Of a DNA stretch of 64,000 bases, positions 1 to 10,995 are shown in pieces; position 1 is the first letter of the stretch, and each line of letters begins with the position of its first letter. The position numbers were made by a program, and so were the translations under genes. A model generated the notes under the pieces. That model had not been told where the DNA came from, ran no database searches, and was given only the letters and a program-made list of their open reading frames with translations. This DNA comes from Coccinella septempunctata (taxonomy: Eukaryota; Arthropoda; Insecta; Coleoptera; Coccinellidae): positions 55,950,270 to 56,014,269 of the forward strand of contig NC_058189.1 of NCBI RefSeq assembly GCF_907165205.1. The letters are read 5' to 3'.

Positions 1-473
1 AATATCACATATTCAGCTCATTTTGTAAACAGTTTCATCTGTTACAATCCACTTCACTCACGGGAAGAAAGGGTTCTCTTGTATCATACACCAAATTGTA
101 TGGTAACCCGTTTAAGCTAACTTCTGCTAAAACTGTATCTCATGCACATGCTATTATTATTGTTTGATTTCAAAAATTAATATGTAAAAAACTCAAAAGG
201 AGTTGAATAACGTGCGATAATTCTTCGTGTATCTACGAATTCGAAATTTCAAGCTCTTTCAACATCTGCAAAGATATACAGGAGGTCCCATATAAATTAA
301 AAAAGTTGAGGGAACTTCCGGTTCAACCAAAAGTATATTATTAACAAAAATTGTACATCAGATGCATTTTGCGCTGTTGCACCTATCTGCAAAATTTCAT
401 AAATATTGTCTTTTTGGTTCAAAAGATATTTACTTGGTTGCATACTTTATCCCAAGCCTGTATACCGGATGGC
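1..473. other. Unassigned AT-rich DNA
   Basis: I see no coding exon, RNA gene or recognisable repeat end here. The segment runs into the left arm of the palindrome that starts near 474. Confidence 0.5.
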
Positions 474-1203
474 CCACCCCAGACGCGGCGCTCATTTTGA
501 GGGAGCAAATAAAGATATTTTGAAAATCTTTTCTTGTTGTGTGTAGGGTGATCAAAAGCACAATTTAAAATTATTGTCATATATACATACAAGGTCTTCG
601 AAAACAAAGATATAGACCAAAGTTACACTTTTTCAAATGTAACACTCTGTATTCGACCTCAAGAATGGAATGGATCACCTTATACCTTAGAAGGACCATT
701 TACACGATAATGGCGAAATTGGTTTACCTACTAGTTTTGAATTAAAAATCGAAAATTGCTCAGAAACTATCAGGTTTAGAGGTAGGAAAAGATAGTTTCG
801 AAATTTATTTTTACGTTCAACGAGATATAGAAATACCGGGTGTGCCATTTGAAATAAGGAAAATGATCACTCTGTATATTCCAGAGTTGAAATTTTTTTA
901 TGTGTAGAAGTAGCCAACTTGTCTACTCTAAAAAATTCTGTCTGTATCGCTGGCGTAACTAATTTCTTCATTAATTGCAATTTAAAAAAACTTCATATTT
1001 TCGATTTTTCGCCATTATCTCGTAAAGGGAGCTTCTGAGCTATAAAGTAATCTGAAGAAACTCATAGCTTGTGCTTGCCATTCCATTTTTGAGGTCAAAT
1101 ATAGGGTGTTACATTTAAAAAAGTGTAACTTTGGTCTATATCTTTGTCTTCGAACACCCTGTATATATGACAATAATTTTAAATTGCGCCGCGTCTGGGG
1201 CGG
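474..1203. repeat. Foldback (palindromic) element, about 730 bp
   Basis: The left end around 475-489 (CCCAGACGCGGCGC) is the inverse of the right end around 1187-1200. The next stretch (about 550-680, with a motif of the type ACAAAGATATAGACCAAAG) is mirrored at about 1080-1170, so both arms pair over most of their length. The centre is near 840 and has short motifs resembling degraded ACAGGGTG ends. No transposase is visible. Inferred to be a non-autonomous DNA transposon able to form a long hairpin. Confidence 0.75.
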
Positions 1204-2125
1204 TATATGTACTTAATGCCTATGCCACATAAATATTTCGTACTAAAATCAAGTATGTGAAAGTGTGTTTTACGATAAATATTTCGTGCTCTCATTACAA
1301 TGTTTACCATGAGAAATAATAAAAAAAATACATCAATAGAAAGAAACGTTTCCGAAACCGGACCATTCCTAATCTCTATCCCAGAGATAATAACAATTAA
1401 ATAGAAAATTTCCATTTCACCGTCACTTCCACCCTCCATATTTCAACTAGATTGCTCCCATAAATTCCCGGTCCTTTAAAAGCTCCACTGAATCAATTAC
1501 ATGCATAGAGTTCGAACTTTGGACGTTCCCCGTTCGGGTTTCGTAAAGAATTTACTGTTATCGCCACAAATACGATCCTGTCCCGTAGCTAAGCCCTCTA
1601 AATTATTATTAAACTGCCTTATAAAGAACCCAAAAACATTGTCACATGTTTTAGTTCAGAGATAGAAATGTTTAAATTTATTAATATTAGCTCGGGCAGA
1701 TGGAGTTTGAGACACAAATATGTGAACGTACGGAGCGAGCGTCTACGATTGCCTTTTGATATCATCTTTATTTATGATTTTGTTCGATTATTTTTCATAT
1801 GGTGCTCCTAAATCCTACCGTAGATCGTTGCTTTATAAATCACGGGATTATATTTCTCGTGCTTTACAAATTGATGGTAATAATTGATTTTTTTTTCCTG
1901 ACGTAATCGGATGGGAGCTTATCTGATTTTAAATGAAACGGAAAAACGGAGCAAGATTTTTCCAGACCAACTACTTTCTCTTTGTCTCGCCGATAAAACT
2001 TAGGATGATAACAGGGAAAGAATTTGAACGCCATACGGAAGAATTTCGGAAAATAATACCTGAGGAATTGAAGACAAATAAATAGAAAATATTTTTAGTT
2101 ATTTGCTACGAACTAATAATAATAG
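1204..2125. other. Unassigned intergenic DNA
   Basis: No convincing exon, tRNA or transposon end was found. Base composition is slightly less AT-rich than the flanking repeats (for example 1690-1760), so single-copy DNA is possible. Confidence 0.4.
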
Positions 2126-2790
2126 TTATTCAATCAAGTGATTCATTAATGACATCGATTAATGTTCGAGATCGTTAATCGGTAAATTAATGAACTAGTT
2201 GATTACAAGAGTTTTCCGTCGACCTAATTTTGAATTGAAATAGAGAATTTTGATTTTCATCAATACCTAGACAAATTTTCTATGCTCATATCGGAATGTT
2301 GACATTTCTAGTACCGATTGAACATACACATATGGAGATGGACTGTGCTTTCCCTTCATATCTATGCATGAAATACGGTCAAAAAAAGTGACAGAGAGAA
2401 ACGCACGTCAGGCATGCAGTTGTCTTTTTCTAGAATTTTGATTGGTCCACACTCACCTTTATGTGAACAAAATAGAGACAGGTAAATGCCCGACGATCAT
2501 TTCTCTCTTTCTATAAAAAAGATATTTTCATGCTGACATTGCTCAGTCCATGTCTCTATGTCTAGACGATTGAACAATTAGAGAATTCATAGAGGGAATA
2601 TGCGTCAAGTGACATTTTGAGTATTTCTATGATTTCACATATATCGTTCTCTGCGATACCAGTTAAGGAATATGTAGAGCTGTTAGAAGCTACAGTTGTA
2701 ATATTGGTTAAGCTAGAATGATCATCATTTTTCTACAACCTATGACATTCATCTTTTCTCAATGCGCCCGCTTTTCCGAAAATCAAAGTG
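2126..2790 (+). repeat. Dispersed repeat R1, copy 1
   Basis: This stretch is collinear with 51281-51785 in the same orientation. Shared blocks include ATTAATGTTCGAGATC, TTTTCTATG followed by TCATATCGGAATGTTGA, and the stretch around 2590-2770. The difference between the copies is a 242-bp insertion in this one (2325-2566). The family has no visible coding capacity. Confidence 0.75.
2325..2566. mobile_element. 242-bp MITE with 10-bp target duplication
   Basis: The element interrupts repeat R1; copy 2 of R1 near 51505-51520 lacks it. It is flanked by a direct repeat CGATTGAACA (2315-2324 and 2567-2576). Its ends are imperfect inverted repeats (left: ACATATGGAGATGGACTG; right: CAGTCCATGTCTCTATGT). 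A 9-10 bp duplication is usual for Mutator-like elements, but no transposase is present, so the superfamily is an inference. A fragment of the same family lies at 35858-35905. Confidence 0.75.
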
Positions 2791-2900
2791 ACCTTCAAAT
2801 GAAATAATTGAGGAGCTAGGAACTACTAGGAAGTAAGAGGGTGCATTTTTAGTAGTTCTGAAATAATTGGCTCTAAAGTTAATTTGCATCCCCAAAATCC

Positions 2901-3015
2901 ACCCTGTATCTTTTAAAACAATCCGATTCGGAAAAAATGGTAACGAAAAGAAGTGTCTTTTGACCTCAAAAAACTATTTTTAAAATATTTTTATGAGTCG
3001 AATATTTGCCCTGTA
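2901..3015. repeat. Foldback family A, solo right arm
   Basis: The arm reads from ACCCTGTATCTTTTAAAA to TTTGCCCTGTATA and contains the family A signature (TTTTGACCTCAAAA, then a stretch ending in TATGAGTC). It matches the right arm of the copy at 24202-24779. The left arm is missing. Confidence 0.7.
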
Positions 3016-3082
3016 TATTGATACCTTCATTGTTTACATATCAAAATAGAGTTCAGAGGAAAAATTATTTACTATTTAGGTT

Positions 3083-3909
3083 TAGGGTGTTTTCACAGGT
3101 GAGGTTTTTTTTTGACTCATTAAAATAAGTTGTTTCACCAAAAATTGTCTATATATATAATAATATCCAAGATGGCTGAGATACAATCCCTAAAAGTTCG
3201 ACAAAAGTTCATTTTTGACTCCGGCGTCGAAAAAACCAAACAAACATATCGCTAGATAATGAATGGTTCAGTTTCAGTACCATGTTCATCGGATTAGATG
3301 CATCAGGTCATTTTTGAGAAAATCATAATTGCTGTATAGTGTATTGTAGGGTGAAAAAAAATGTAGAAAATCGAGGCACTTTCTTGAAAGTGCTTACGTT
3401 AGTTATGTTTAAAAAGTGCTATGATGTTTCCCCATTTCATCCCATTTTTACGACGATTGTTGAAATGTTCGAACAAGAAGATTGTGATGCCCATTGTGAA
3501 AAATTCGTGAATAATTTAGACGAATTTTATTGGCGAGATTCTATTTTTTACACTTGTTGGAATACCGAAATGAGCCATTTCATAAAATCGTGTAAGTTAC
3601 TAAAAAATAATGAGAAAATTTCGGCAATCCTAAGTTTCCATTTTCATTACCAAGTAGCTATCCAACGAGCCAATATCCTAAACGAAACCACATGGTCGAA
3701 TCAGGAGATCAGTTTTTTCCCACTGCTTTGCGATAATTCAGCTAACAAAACGGTCTAGGGTCGTATCAGGATCTATTTCAGTAATCATTTTCAATTTTTT
3801 TTCAATTTGTCATTTTGAAAGTTTCGTATAGGTGATTTTTGGTGAAGCGCTTCATTTTGACCAGTTCTACCTTCTGTTGAAAAAGCCTCACCTTCAAATA
3901 CACCCTGTA
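3083..3909. repeat. Foldback element, 827 bp, containing a 117-codon ORF
   Basis: The left end TAGGGTGTTTTCACAGGTGA and the right end (inverse: TACAGGGTGTATTTGAAGG, then GTGAGGCTTTTTC) are imperfect inverted repeats; pairing can be followed to about 3170 on the left and 3820 on the right. The middle is not palindromic and holds an open reading frame (3405-3758). The ends are of the TACAGGGTG type shared by the other foldback families here. Confidence 0.65.
3405..3758 (+). CDS. Hypothetical ORF inside a foldback element (117 codons)
   Basis: The frame is open from 3339, but 3339 is GTG; the first ATG is at 3405, giving about 117 residues. I do not recognise the product. Visible features are several cysteines (including a C-x3-C pair near CDAHCEKF), aromatic residues (FYWRDSIFYTCW) and no clear signal peptide or membrane segment. 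It occupies the non-palindromic centre of the 3083-3909 element, so it may be a remnant of an element-encoded protein or a chance frame. No splice sites or neighbouring exons support a host gene. Confidence that it is translated is low. Confidence 0.25.
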   Translation: MFKKCYDVSPFHPIFTTIVEMFEQEDCDAHCEKFVNNLDEFYWRDSIFYTCWNTEMSHFIKSCKLLKNNEKISAILSFHFHYQVAIQRANILNETTWSNQEISFFPLLCDNSANKTV

Positions 3910-4869
3910 TTTAAAAAGCGATATTCTGCACTTGGATCATTTTTCAAAATATGTGCACTTTAACCCTATTACTTCCAGGCACGAAAAACAATTTATTTTC
4001 TTCTATTCCTTAATCTATATTGATGTTTCGTGGTAATTTCAGGAGTGCCTCTTTCTGCCTCTTGCAATCAAACAAAAACATCACCAAAATTTCTTTTGAT
4101 TGTCTTCTCGCTTTTTTTTATTTTTGTCAATGTTCTGGTTTTTAAGATTACACAAGTATATGAGAAACCCACACTATTTTTTGAAAAGGGCTCACGCCAT
4201 AAATTTAGTCTTTATTTACTCCCTGTACAGTGTACCTATAAGTTTAGTTCACCTTGTTGTAATTAAGTGAGTGTTTCATTGAAATTTTGAATTTTCGTTA
4301 CATTTTCATACATTTTATTTGTTTTAAATCGACTTATTTCCTGTAGTTCAATGAATACTTGATCAACTCGAAATTTCCAGGTCCGAAGCTTATTTTGATC
4401 AGAATTTTTTTGATTTTTGACGGTGAAAACTTTTTTTTTAAGTGCTAGCGAAGCTTTAATTTTTGATTATATTTTTTCCGTCCTCAATTCCAAACATTTC
4501 ACTTCGAAATTAATAAACTGAACATCGCTCATTTATAGACGCATTCAATCAGAGCACTCGTATGTGTTTATCTGGACGTTAGATGGAGTTGGAGGCAAGA
4601 ACAGGTGTGAGAAATGGAAGGTCGCACACGGCACTTGCTGGGTGGCCGAATGCTGGCACTCTGCATCAGCTACATGCCGAGATAAACAGAACCAAACAGT
4701 GTACCAGTGCCCGTATCACTCACCGGGCGTAAAACACCAGATACTTCATCAACATCATTACCCTTACGATATATACGAACCCGCACTCTCGTGTGAAACA
4801 GGGTCGTATCGACAAATTGGACGAGGAATCTGAGTTGTGGGAAGAACGGCGGAGAGACGAAGAAAGGAT
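3910..4869. other. Unassigned; GC-richer patch at 4560-4860
   Basis: Most of the stretch is plain AT-rich DNA. The patch 4560-4860 is clearly richer in G and C and is open on both strands (89 codons plus, 70 codons minus). Neither translation is recognisable, and there is no transposon end nearby except repeat R4 starting at 4870. It may be an exon of an unidentified gene or conserved non-coding DNA. Confidence 0.35.
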
Positions 4870-5075
4870 ATCTATACTCCATTCACTCTTATAGAAGCAC
4901 ATGGTTGGCCATGGAAATTTGACACATTCCACTCTGTATAGTACGAAAATGTGAGGTTATGACGCTTGTCAAAACATTTTTGGGTCTTAAATTAGCTCTA
5001 TATGTTGTCCGTTCTACGTAAAAGTCCCAGTAATTACGTATTTTATCACAATGTGATGATGATGAATAATGATGA
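4870..5075 (+). repeat. Repeat R4, copy a, terminal part
   Basis: The sequence from TATACTCCATTCAC to about TTTTATCACAATGTG is the inverse of 52895-53084 and of 56965-57162. Shared motifs include GGTTGGCCATGGAAATTTGA, ACATTTTTGGG and TTTTACGT. The outer end is the terminal inverted repeat of the complete copy at 51855-53084. Confidence 0.75.
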
Positions 5076-5799
5076 TGGCGATGGGGAATTCTCATCAATT
5101 TGGGTTGTCATAGCATATGCCAGTTTAAACTGAATAATCACGAGTTTCATTCATGAATTTTTCAAATGCAACGCGGAAACTATTCAAAATCATTCTTCAT
5201 ATATGAGGTTTTAAAATTTGAATCGCTTCGTTTCTAGTTTACGATTTGACAACAGCGCCTACTAGAAAATAAAAAGAACAATGTCTCGTTCATAAAATAA
5301 CAGCTTTTGATCTACAGCCATCATAAAGCGCGTACTCACTGGCGAGCCTCAACAGCAACCGGCCATAAAAATCCCATAAAATTTTACGACCTTCCTTGTT
5401 CGTCGCAGACTCCATAGACAACCATCTTTGTCTATCTCATCTAGATAGTGTATTTGTTGTACTTTATTATCAACGCATATATCAGTCGATGTTGCCAACT
5501 TGTGCAATAGAAACGAAACGCTTTAAATTTTAAATACCCATTTTTATTTTTCATTTGTAAGTACTTGAAATAATTTTTTTGGGGAAACGGTTGAAATGGT
5601 TATTTCAAAATGTGACGTTGCAAAGATACCTATTTCATAAAAAAGGCATACCAAATCTAGTTATTCGCATGGAAAATATAAGACATCAGTTTTTAAATAT
5701 ATTTATTTTTGCTATAGAAGAAAATTGAATTATTGACACAATAATATGCAGTAGCTTGAGGAGATCTAATGTTGGTCATCTTATTTGGCTAAAGATTAC
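5076..5799. other. Unassigned stretch separating two parts of repeat R4
   Basis: In copy R4b the two parts flanking this stretch are only about 130 bp apart, so most of this segment is probably an insertion into copy R4a. I could not identify its ends or coding content. Confidence 0.35.
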
Positions 5800-6480
5800 G
5801 TTACATCAGTTGAAGATTTCAAAAAAATTAACCCGAAGATGAAATGCATATGATGCAGTGGTTTGGAATGGGTATCTCTCGAAGGAATTAACGGATAATT
5901 ACAAGAATGTTAAATTCTTCAACTCAATCATCTAGTAAGTATCAATGGTAGTCGAAAGAATTGAAGTTTCAAGGCTAGAGGAACTCCACCTTTGAACAAA
6001 AATTTCATATGAATTAACAATTAACAGGACAACTGACTCCTATTTATAGCTGTTTATTTTTAATACTTGGATATAATAATAATAATTATATATTTATTGA
6101 TCGCTTAAAACATTTACAATGTAGGTATAGGACAAGCCAAATGAAAAATAGAAAAATCAACTTTCTGGAACTCATTCTATGACTTATTTTATCCATAATC
6201 CTCTTCATTCACAATCTTTCTGTTTGTGGTAATATTAAGCTAAAATTCAGTCGTTTCAGATGAAACATTAGATAAATTCACTTAAATACATTGAATATGT
6301 TCGCTACCGTCTGATATATTGTAGATATTAGAATATCAGGGTTACCTACTATTTGAACTAGCGGACCTAAATTCTAAATAGCTCTTACTGAAACCCTGTC
6401 TTCTCTTGTTGGTAATATATTTTTTCGATAATTTTGTTGATGGTTTCAAAAACAATGTATTGACATTTAGGGTTGCAATA
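5800..6480 (+). repeat. Repeat R4, copy a, internal part
   Basis: The block is the inverse of about 52010-52745. Matching segments include the stretch around 5860-5910 (GATGCAGTGGTTTGGAATGG), an ATAATAATAATAATTATA tract near 6080, and the stretch around 6365-6400 (GCGGACCTAAATTCTAAATA). No ORF remains. Confidence 0.7.
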
Positions 6481-7845
6481 TCTCCGATAAACTATAACTT
6501 GAAAGATAACAGCAAACGGAGATGAATGTAAATGTAGTTATCATTAAGTTTTTCATACATTTCAATTCTAATTATAGGTGGTTTTACTATTATTACTATA
6601 ATTCCTCTATGAAAAGGTTAACGCTCCATATTCGTAGTCCCTGCCAATATTTGTGTTGAGTGTATGGTCAAACTGTTTCGGAAACATCAAAAGTAAGGTA
6701 CTATTCCTCCTATTGTTCTCCCAACACCTTCGATATAGACATTCTTAACTAAATTATAGGCATTCATCATCTTCTGTTTCCCGTATGATAGCCGAACACA
6801 GCTCCTCGATGTGATCAAATGTTGAAATTACAAAGTGTATCATTAGTTTGATTGATGCTCGTTGGACTATTGTACCTGCTTCTTTTATATGATTTTTCTA
6901 GTTAGACATAAATGGGTTAGAGGCGAAAAAAAAGCAATTTTGTTAATTAGTTCGTTATTGTGTAACTGTTTTCGTCGATTTCTACGTACGGCCTGTTAGA
7001 CAATTTCATTTCGGGATTATTTGTCTCAGCAGTCAATCTATCCATCTTGGGTATTGAATGCTTGAAACTGAAGGCGACCGCGCCTCTCTTAGAAAATTGT
7101 CTTTATGGAACCAAACCAAACTGTTCTTCAGGAAGAGCATATAGATTGAAAGCAATCTTCCTCCTTTCATTGAATCATTTCAGATTTTTCAAATAGGTTT
7201 GAACTCTGGGAGTCATTTTCTATTGAAACGATTAACGTTACCATTTCAAGCATGCCAACGCAGTGGCAGGAATTCAGTAAGGCTAGAGGTGGTCCAACAC
7301 TTACTAAAAAAAATTATTTCATCTAGTTTTCCTTTTAGTTTGTTCCAAAATTGCTGCGTAGGCAGTAAGTGTTGAATGTATTATTTTGAATTTTTTTAGC
7401 ATGTTGAATTACGTTTCTCTTAATGTTTCATACTTCTGAACCACGCTATATATTGATTATTGAATTTTCACACATTATTTCCAGAATGACCCATCAACTT
7501 TATACACTGGAATCTTAAAAATGGAAAAGAAATCATATTTCATTCATTTTACGTTTATAGTAACGCTGAACAAAACTGAACTACAAAATTTTAAATGAAA
7601 TTAAGGTTTTAGTTTTTTCATATCACAAATGACAATCACAAAGTATTAATGGATTAGATCTATCATGAGTTTACAATGCCCGATCTTCTGTTAACAATTT
7701 CTTGATTAATTCAAGTCAATAGCTGTATTCTGAGAGGAAAAACGATTTTTCAAACGAAACTATGCGCAATTTACCACATTAACGATAACACATTAAGAAT
7801 AAACAGATAAAATTGTGAAAAATAAACACATTCTAATGTTGAGTT
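6481..7845. other. Unassigned intergenic DNA
   Basis: No exon, RNA gene or repeat boundary could be supported. Similarity to R4 may continue weakly to about 6530. Confidence 0.4.
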
Positions 7846-8100
7846 TTGCCTCTTATTACTGCGCTCATGCGTAAGCTGCTTCCAATACAATGGACAATTG
7901 TCTGTTGTGGAACGTTTTCCCATTCTTCAAGAAGAGCTGCTCTAAGAAATGGAATGGTTGCGGTTGCGAATAAGCCTCCCACACATGCTCAATTGTGTTT
8001 AGATCGGGGCTACTTGGAGGCCAGTCTAATCGATGGATGTTGATCTCATCGATATAATCTGTTACAATTCTCGCCACATAAGCAACTGCTCGCGCAACTT
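7846..8100 (-). pseudogene. Tc1-like transposase remnant (C-terminal)
   Basis: The minus strand reads through AYVARIVTDYIDEINIHRLD and then WPPSSPDLNTIEHVWE. The last motif is the hallmark third-acidic-residue region of Tc1 transposases (usually WP..SPDLNPIEH.W). The region that would hold the DNA[RK]PH motif is degenerate, and the remainder (the region usually starting with the LRELE-type helix) is eroded. It is a fragment of about 80 residues from a protein of about 340, with no inverted repeats found around it. Dead element. Confidence 0.75.
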
Positions 8101-8112
8101 CTTCTGACCGTA

Positions 8113-8451
8113 TCTATATTAATAAAAGAGGATCTATGGTTTACTTCAAAATGCTTTATTGTTCAAACGATCGCACCAAATTGGACAATTCTTTTTTTGT
8201 TGTGTTTATTATTGTTAGGGCAAGGTTTATATAACAAAATATTCCCAAAAAAAATTGTATAGAACAGAAAAAAAGGCATTCCTTTTTCTTACGACCAATC
8301 GAGCAATCATAGAGTACTTATAGGTTTTCGACATTTGGACAAAAAGTTAAGTTATATCGAGTAAATCGAAAATTTAAAATGATGAGTTCGTTATTATTAT
8401 CTACCCTAGAAATAATTTAAATGTCAAAACTAGGTTTGCCGGGTCAGCTAG
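8113..8451 (+). mobile_element. Helitron-like non-autonomous element
   Basis: The 5' end TCTATATTAATAAAAGAG and the 3' end GCCGGGTCAGCTAG followed by T match the usual insect Helitron terminus pattern (5' TC, 3' CTRR inserted before T). A second copy lies inverted at 35925-36141, sharing the 5' end and the block CACCAAATTGGA..AATTCTTTTTTTGTTGTG. There is no Rep/helicase ORF. The 3' hairpin is poor, so the class call is a moderate inference. Confidence 0.6.
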
Positions 8452-8707
8452 TGATGAATAAAATTACTTGCTAAAGGCAATGCTAAATTCCAGTGAACTG
8501 TAACTGACCAGACAGCAACAGGATAGCAGAGTTCCTTGATCAAAAAGTAGGTACATATTGCTATTAATGTTAATAAATTGCATGGTTCCCTTTGAAAAAT
8601 CGTTTTTTTATGTAGGAAAAAGTTATTGACCTGAATTAAACAGGAAAATGAAAATGTTAGAAGAAGATCAGGCATACAAAAACTCATTATTGCGTCACTA
8701 ATTACCT

Positions 8708-8761
8708 CTACAGGGTGTTCAGAAATTTAGGCGAAATTGCAACTTGCAGTTCTACCCTGTT
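8708..8761. repeat. Very short TACAGGGT...ACCCTGT pair
   Basis: TACAGGGTG at 8708 and ACCCTGT at about 8754 face each other across only about 40 bp. This looks like a near-complete internal deletion of a foldback element or chance. Confidence 0.35.
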
Positions 8762-8794
8762 TACTAGTGTTTATCATCAAATTCAATTGAAATT

Positions 8795-8945
8795 CCCACA
8801 GACTCGTCATCAGGTGATAAACTAGATGAAATAGGCTACAAATAGACAACCAAATGATCAAAATCGATGCACACCGCAAAAAGTTGTTTAAAAATGAATT
8901 TAGTGAACAAAATTTCTGTCCGGTTTTTTTTGTCCACTATATTGT
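8795..8945 (+). repeat. Dispersed repeat, inverted partner of 25557-25700
   Basis: Shared inverted blocks include GATAAACTAGATGAAATAGG, ATGATCAAAATCGATGCACA and GTCCGGTTTTTT. Both copies end at a GGACAAA/TTTGTCC-like sequence. No coding content. Confidence 0.65.
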
Positions 8946-10129
8946 GTATTAGCCATCTCAAAAGTTTATAAGTTGATATAATAACAATGAAATATTCCAA
9001 AAAAGGAAGAATTTAAGTAATAATTCCTCCTTGTTGCTGAATACACGATTCATCCCAATGCGGTGTGTAATATCACTAATCAACAAGAAGGATACAAAAA
9101 CGAATTGCTCAGCGTTAAGAACGCCCCAAAGTTAAATCAATGTCAGGGAAATATCCCAAGGATTTCGGCATTCGTATTTATCTTTATGTGGATCATCACA
9201 CGAACAGATGAAAACCGAAACTAATGGTTCCATTATGAGATTCTGACAGCTCAACACCTTCGGTATTAATTGCAGTATACTATTACTCAAATGGTCCCAA
9301 TGAGGAACATTCTATGAATACGAAGGATGATCAGAGTGGTGAATTGCGATCGACTAGACACAATAAGGATGACTAGATAGGATTCATTTGGTTTTTTGTA
9401 TGCGCGGTTCGATACCGATTTTACCTTGAATCAATTACCGACTCATTTATGCAATATTCAGAACAGTGGTACACATTCGTGATTTGCTTTTAATTCGATG
9501 ATTCTTCTCACGGTGCAGCTATTTTTGATTATGACCGAATGTTCATCGGTCAACAGTCTATTCGACTTCATCTATTACATTGGAAAAACCTTGTAAATTA
9601 TCAGAGTTTTATTCGAACTCAAAATGAGAGAGAGATGCTGCTGAAAATCCATATGCGAATAGAAATTACATAAATGTTTTATGTGTAAGTATACAGATTG
9701 AGTCTTTGACTCGTACAGCAATTTTAATAGTAGCTTCTTGAGGTCAAAAATAACACTTTTTGGCCTTCCATTTTTTCCGAATCGGCTCGGTTCAAAAGCT
9801 GCAGGCTATTGAAAAACCATAAGAAAATTTTATTTTTCGGCTAATGATATTTGAGCGTAGGCAACGCTGATTATATAACCGGAAATCCTAATTGGATCAG
9901 ACGGATATAACAGGAGATATGGCAGATTGAAAATTGATATATTTGAAAAATGCCATTTCCAAGAAGAAAATCTGAACTAAGAGAAATTGTCTTTCGAAAT
10001 TGCTCGCAATAGATTCAGCATGTTCGAAAACCTACATCTGCTTACTAAACTTTCGTTTATCTAACACTGTTTACCAGAAAATCTAATTTTTAATTTTTCC
10101 ATTATTCAACATTCGAGTTAAGTTGTATC
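8946..10129. other. Unassigned, apart from a foldback A fragment
   Basis: Apart from the family A fragment at 9694-9845 nothing is recognised. The 9000-9500 part has no long open frame. Confidence 0.4.
9694..9845 (+). repeat. Foldback family A, solo left arm
   Basis: The arm carries GAGTCTTTGACTCGTAC, TTCTTGAGGTCAAAA, TTTTTTCCGAATCGGCTCGG and the inner marker CTGCAGGCTATTGAAAAACC. The right arm is absent. Confidence 0.7.
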
Positions 10130-10995
10130 TAGCAGAAAAATCATAGTAGATTCAAACGTGATACATACTTTGAAGAAGCAACCTTTCTTGTGATAAATCT
10201 CGACATTTCATCCATCTCGGCGCAACCGTTCGGTCTTGAGGAAGTTTAAACTGAACCCAAGTTTTTGGAATTTTTCGAAGGTCATCTTTCGAGCCGAATA
10301 TCTTCCAAGAAAATTATCGTAGATCTAAACGTCATACATATTCTGAAAGAAAAACTCTTGTAGTGATAAATCTGAGAACTTCATCCCTTTCAGCACAACT
10401 GTTCGGTCTTGAGGAAGTGAAGGAAGTTTTGACTTAACCCAACTTTTTGGGAATCTTTCGAAGGTCATATTTGGATGAATTTATCTTCCAGAAAAATGAT
10501 AGTACATATGAGCCGGTCAGAGGAAAAGTGGTATAAGTCACAAATTCCAATTTTTGAGTTATACCGATATTTGGGTACCAAAGGTTGCATATTATTCTTC
10601 TTATGAGTGGTATGAGTCAAATCGTCGTTTTGACAGAGTTATGTTTTTCCTCTTAACAAAATTTTCCATACCTATCAATGCCTTTGGTACCCAAATATCG
10701 GTATAACTCAAAAATCGGAATTTGTGACTCATACCACTTTTCCTCTGACCGGCTCATATATCCAAACGTGGTCATACATATTCTGAAAGAAAAACTCTTC
10801 TAGTAATAAATCTGATAACTTCATCCATTTCGGCTTTAAATGAACCCAACTTTTTGCGAATTTTTCGAAGGTCATCTTTCGGGTCGATTATTATCTTCCA
10901 GAAAAATTATCGTAGTTCTAAACGTGATATATATTCTGAAAGAGCGACTCTTCTAGTCCTACCAAATCTGAGAATTTCATCCATCTCGGCATAAC
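10130..10995. repeat. Minisatellite/satellite array, period about 150-180 bp
   Basis: About four diverged units begin with AGAAAAAT(C/T)ATAGTAG-like sequence near 10134, 10309, 10490 and 10897. Each unit contains CATACATATTCTGAAAGA, TTCATCC(A/C)T(C/T)TC, GTTCGGTCTTGA and TTTTTCGAAGGTCAT. The third unit is split by the hairpin MITE at 10505-10760; when that is subtracted the spacing of the units is restored. Confidence 0.8.
10505..10760. mobile_element. Hairpin MITE, about 256 bp, inside the satellite
   Basis: The two arms are almost perfect inverses over about 85 bp, from ATATGAGCCGGTCAGAGG through GTTATACCGATATTTGGGTA to CCAAAGG. The central loop of about 80 bp is unpaired. It sits between ATGATAGTA and TCCAAACGTG of a satellite unit, with at most a TA-type target duplication. 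No coding capacity. Confidence 0.85.

Noticed and set aside
4564..4833. 89-codon plus-strand ORF with several Cys and His
   Set aside because: It is open on both strands because of the higher GC content. No domain, splice signal or homolog could be named, so it is noted only as a patch.
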